Positions 63,960 through 64,000 of a DNA stretch of 64,000 bases are shown here, piece by piece. Below the pieces are notes generated by a model. That model ran no database searches. It had not been told where the DNA came from and worked only from the letters and a program-made list of their open reading frames with translations. The stretch covers positions 6,412,803 to 6,476,802 of the forward strand of contig CM071599.1 in the NCBI GenBank assembly GCA_036435485.1, written 5' to 3'. Position numbers and translations under genes: made by a program. Within the stretch, counting starts at the first letter, position 1. The number at the start of each line of letters is the position of its first letter. Origin of the DNA: Saposhnikovia divaricata (taxonomy: Eukaryota > Streptophyta > Magnoliopsida > Apiales > Apiaceae).

Positions 63960-64000
63960 GTAAAAATATCCACAAAATGGTCCGACTTAATTTTTAACAA
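63960..64000 (+). repeat. Partial C monomer at the window end
   Basis: The first 41 bases of a C-type monomer, cut by the window edge, so the array continues. It has 'gacttaattttt' where C normally has 'gacttgattttt'. Confidence 0.85.

Larger units (their letters stand above)
1..64000 (+). repeat. 169-bp satellite array with higher-order repeats, filling the window
   Basis: A unit of 168-170 bp beginning 'gtaaaaatatcc' recurs from the first base to the last; I followed its start base through most of the window (for example 168, 337, 506, 676, 845, 1014). All monomers share a T-tract followed by 'aacaatatcccg' (near positions 32-50), 'ccgattc' (102-108) and 'aataaccca' (147-155). Most carry one EcoRI site at 140-145. 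The window contains no boundary with unique DNA. Because 169 is 3x56+1, the reading frame rotates at each monomer, so no long coding region can run through the array. By analogy with known eukaryotic satellites, a nucleosome-sized monomer in HORs suggests centromeric or pericentromeric heterochromatin; that location is inference. I do not recognise the family. Confidence 0.97.
55843..64000 (+). repeat. HOR region 6: 14-15-monomer mosaic units
   Basis: After B'-C-D-A-B-C-D (55843-57027), a unit starts with A' at 57028, 59396 and 61764, at 2368-bp spacing. The first and third share the order A'-C-D-A-B-(C'/B')-C-D-A'-C'-E-B'-C-D. The middle unit is different (A'-C'-E-B'-C-D-A-B'-C-D-A-B-C-D). 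The true recurrence is therefore an alternation about 4736 bp long, not a simple 14-mer. Confidence 0.78.

Noticed and set aside
1..64000. CRISPR array
   Set aside because: There are no unique spacers between constant repeats; the whole 169-bp unit is repeated and varies by monomer type.
1..64000. CENP-B box
   Set aside because: I compared 'tttcg' and 'attcg' positions with the NTTCGNNNNANNCGGGN pattern by eye; the required A and CGGG do not line up in the monomer types examined.
1..64000. tRNA, rRNA, promoter or terminator signals
   Set aside because: Every part of the window that I read fits the 169-bp monomer or a rearranged piece of it; TATA-like and T-rich stretches are repeated parts of the monomer and carry no separate evidence.
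1..64000. Assignment to a named satellite family or species
   Set aside because: I could not match the monomer to a satellite I know with confidence. A search of the 169-bp consensus against satellite and genome databases would decide it.

Overview
The whole 64-kb window is one uninterrupted tandem satellite-DNA array. I see no protein-coding gene, RNA gene, transposon, CRISPR array or unique sequence in it. The basic unit is a monomer of about 169 bp (168-170 bp), repeated roughly 379 times, nearly all in the same orientation. A counted C'-type consensus has 62 G or C in 169 bases (37% GC). I number the monomer from the g of its 'gtaaaaatatcc' start. A nucleosome-sized, AT-rich monomer in multi-monomer higher-order repeats (HORs) is typical of centromeric or pericentromeric heterochromatin in a eukaryote, so this is probably a long-read eukaryotic assembly. 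A plant or an invertebrate is possible. I do not recognise the satellite family and name no species.

Eight monomer types can be told apart by shared diagnostic changes: A, B, C, D, A', B', C' and E. They are arranged in two recurring modules: a tetramer T = A-B-C-D (677 bp) and a hexamer H = A'-C'-E-B'-C-D (1014 bp). Most local periods are sums of these: 1691 bp = T+H, and 2368 bp = T+T+H. Other periods (1520, 1862, 2533, 3043, 3718, 4839 and 5740 bp) come from unequal exchanges that fused two monomer types into hybrids.

Layout: 1-4733 reads T T H T H T. 4734-5349 is a palindromic rearrangement. 5350-12274 is H-rich, with 2533-bp and 1520-bp periods. 12105-15828 is an 1862-bp tandem pair. 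15829-19209 is H and T modules with a hybrid D. 19210-25299 reads T T H T T H T T (2368-bp period). 25300-25914, 27919-28533 and 32758-33372 carry three more copies of the palindrome, the last two inside a 4839-bp tandem duplication (about 27919-37480). 37427-43166 is a mosaic rich in hybrid monomers. 43167-46060 repeats part of it 5740 bp later. 44858-52293 is a 3718-bp (22-monomer) tandem pair. 49757-55842 is an overlapping 3043-bp (18-monomer) tandem pair. 55843-64000 is a mosaic of about 14-15-monomer units, and the window ends inside a C monomer.

The array's history can be read from the sequence: an older divergence into monomer types, assembly into two modules, then repeated local unequal exchange. 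In addition there was one complex inversion event, whose breakpoints are identical in all four copies. Most type-switch points fall in monomer positions about 20-66.
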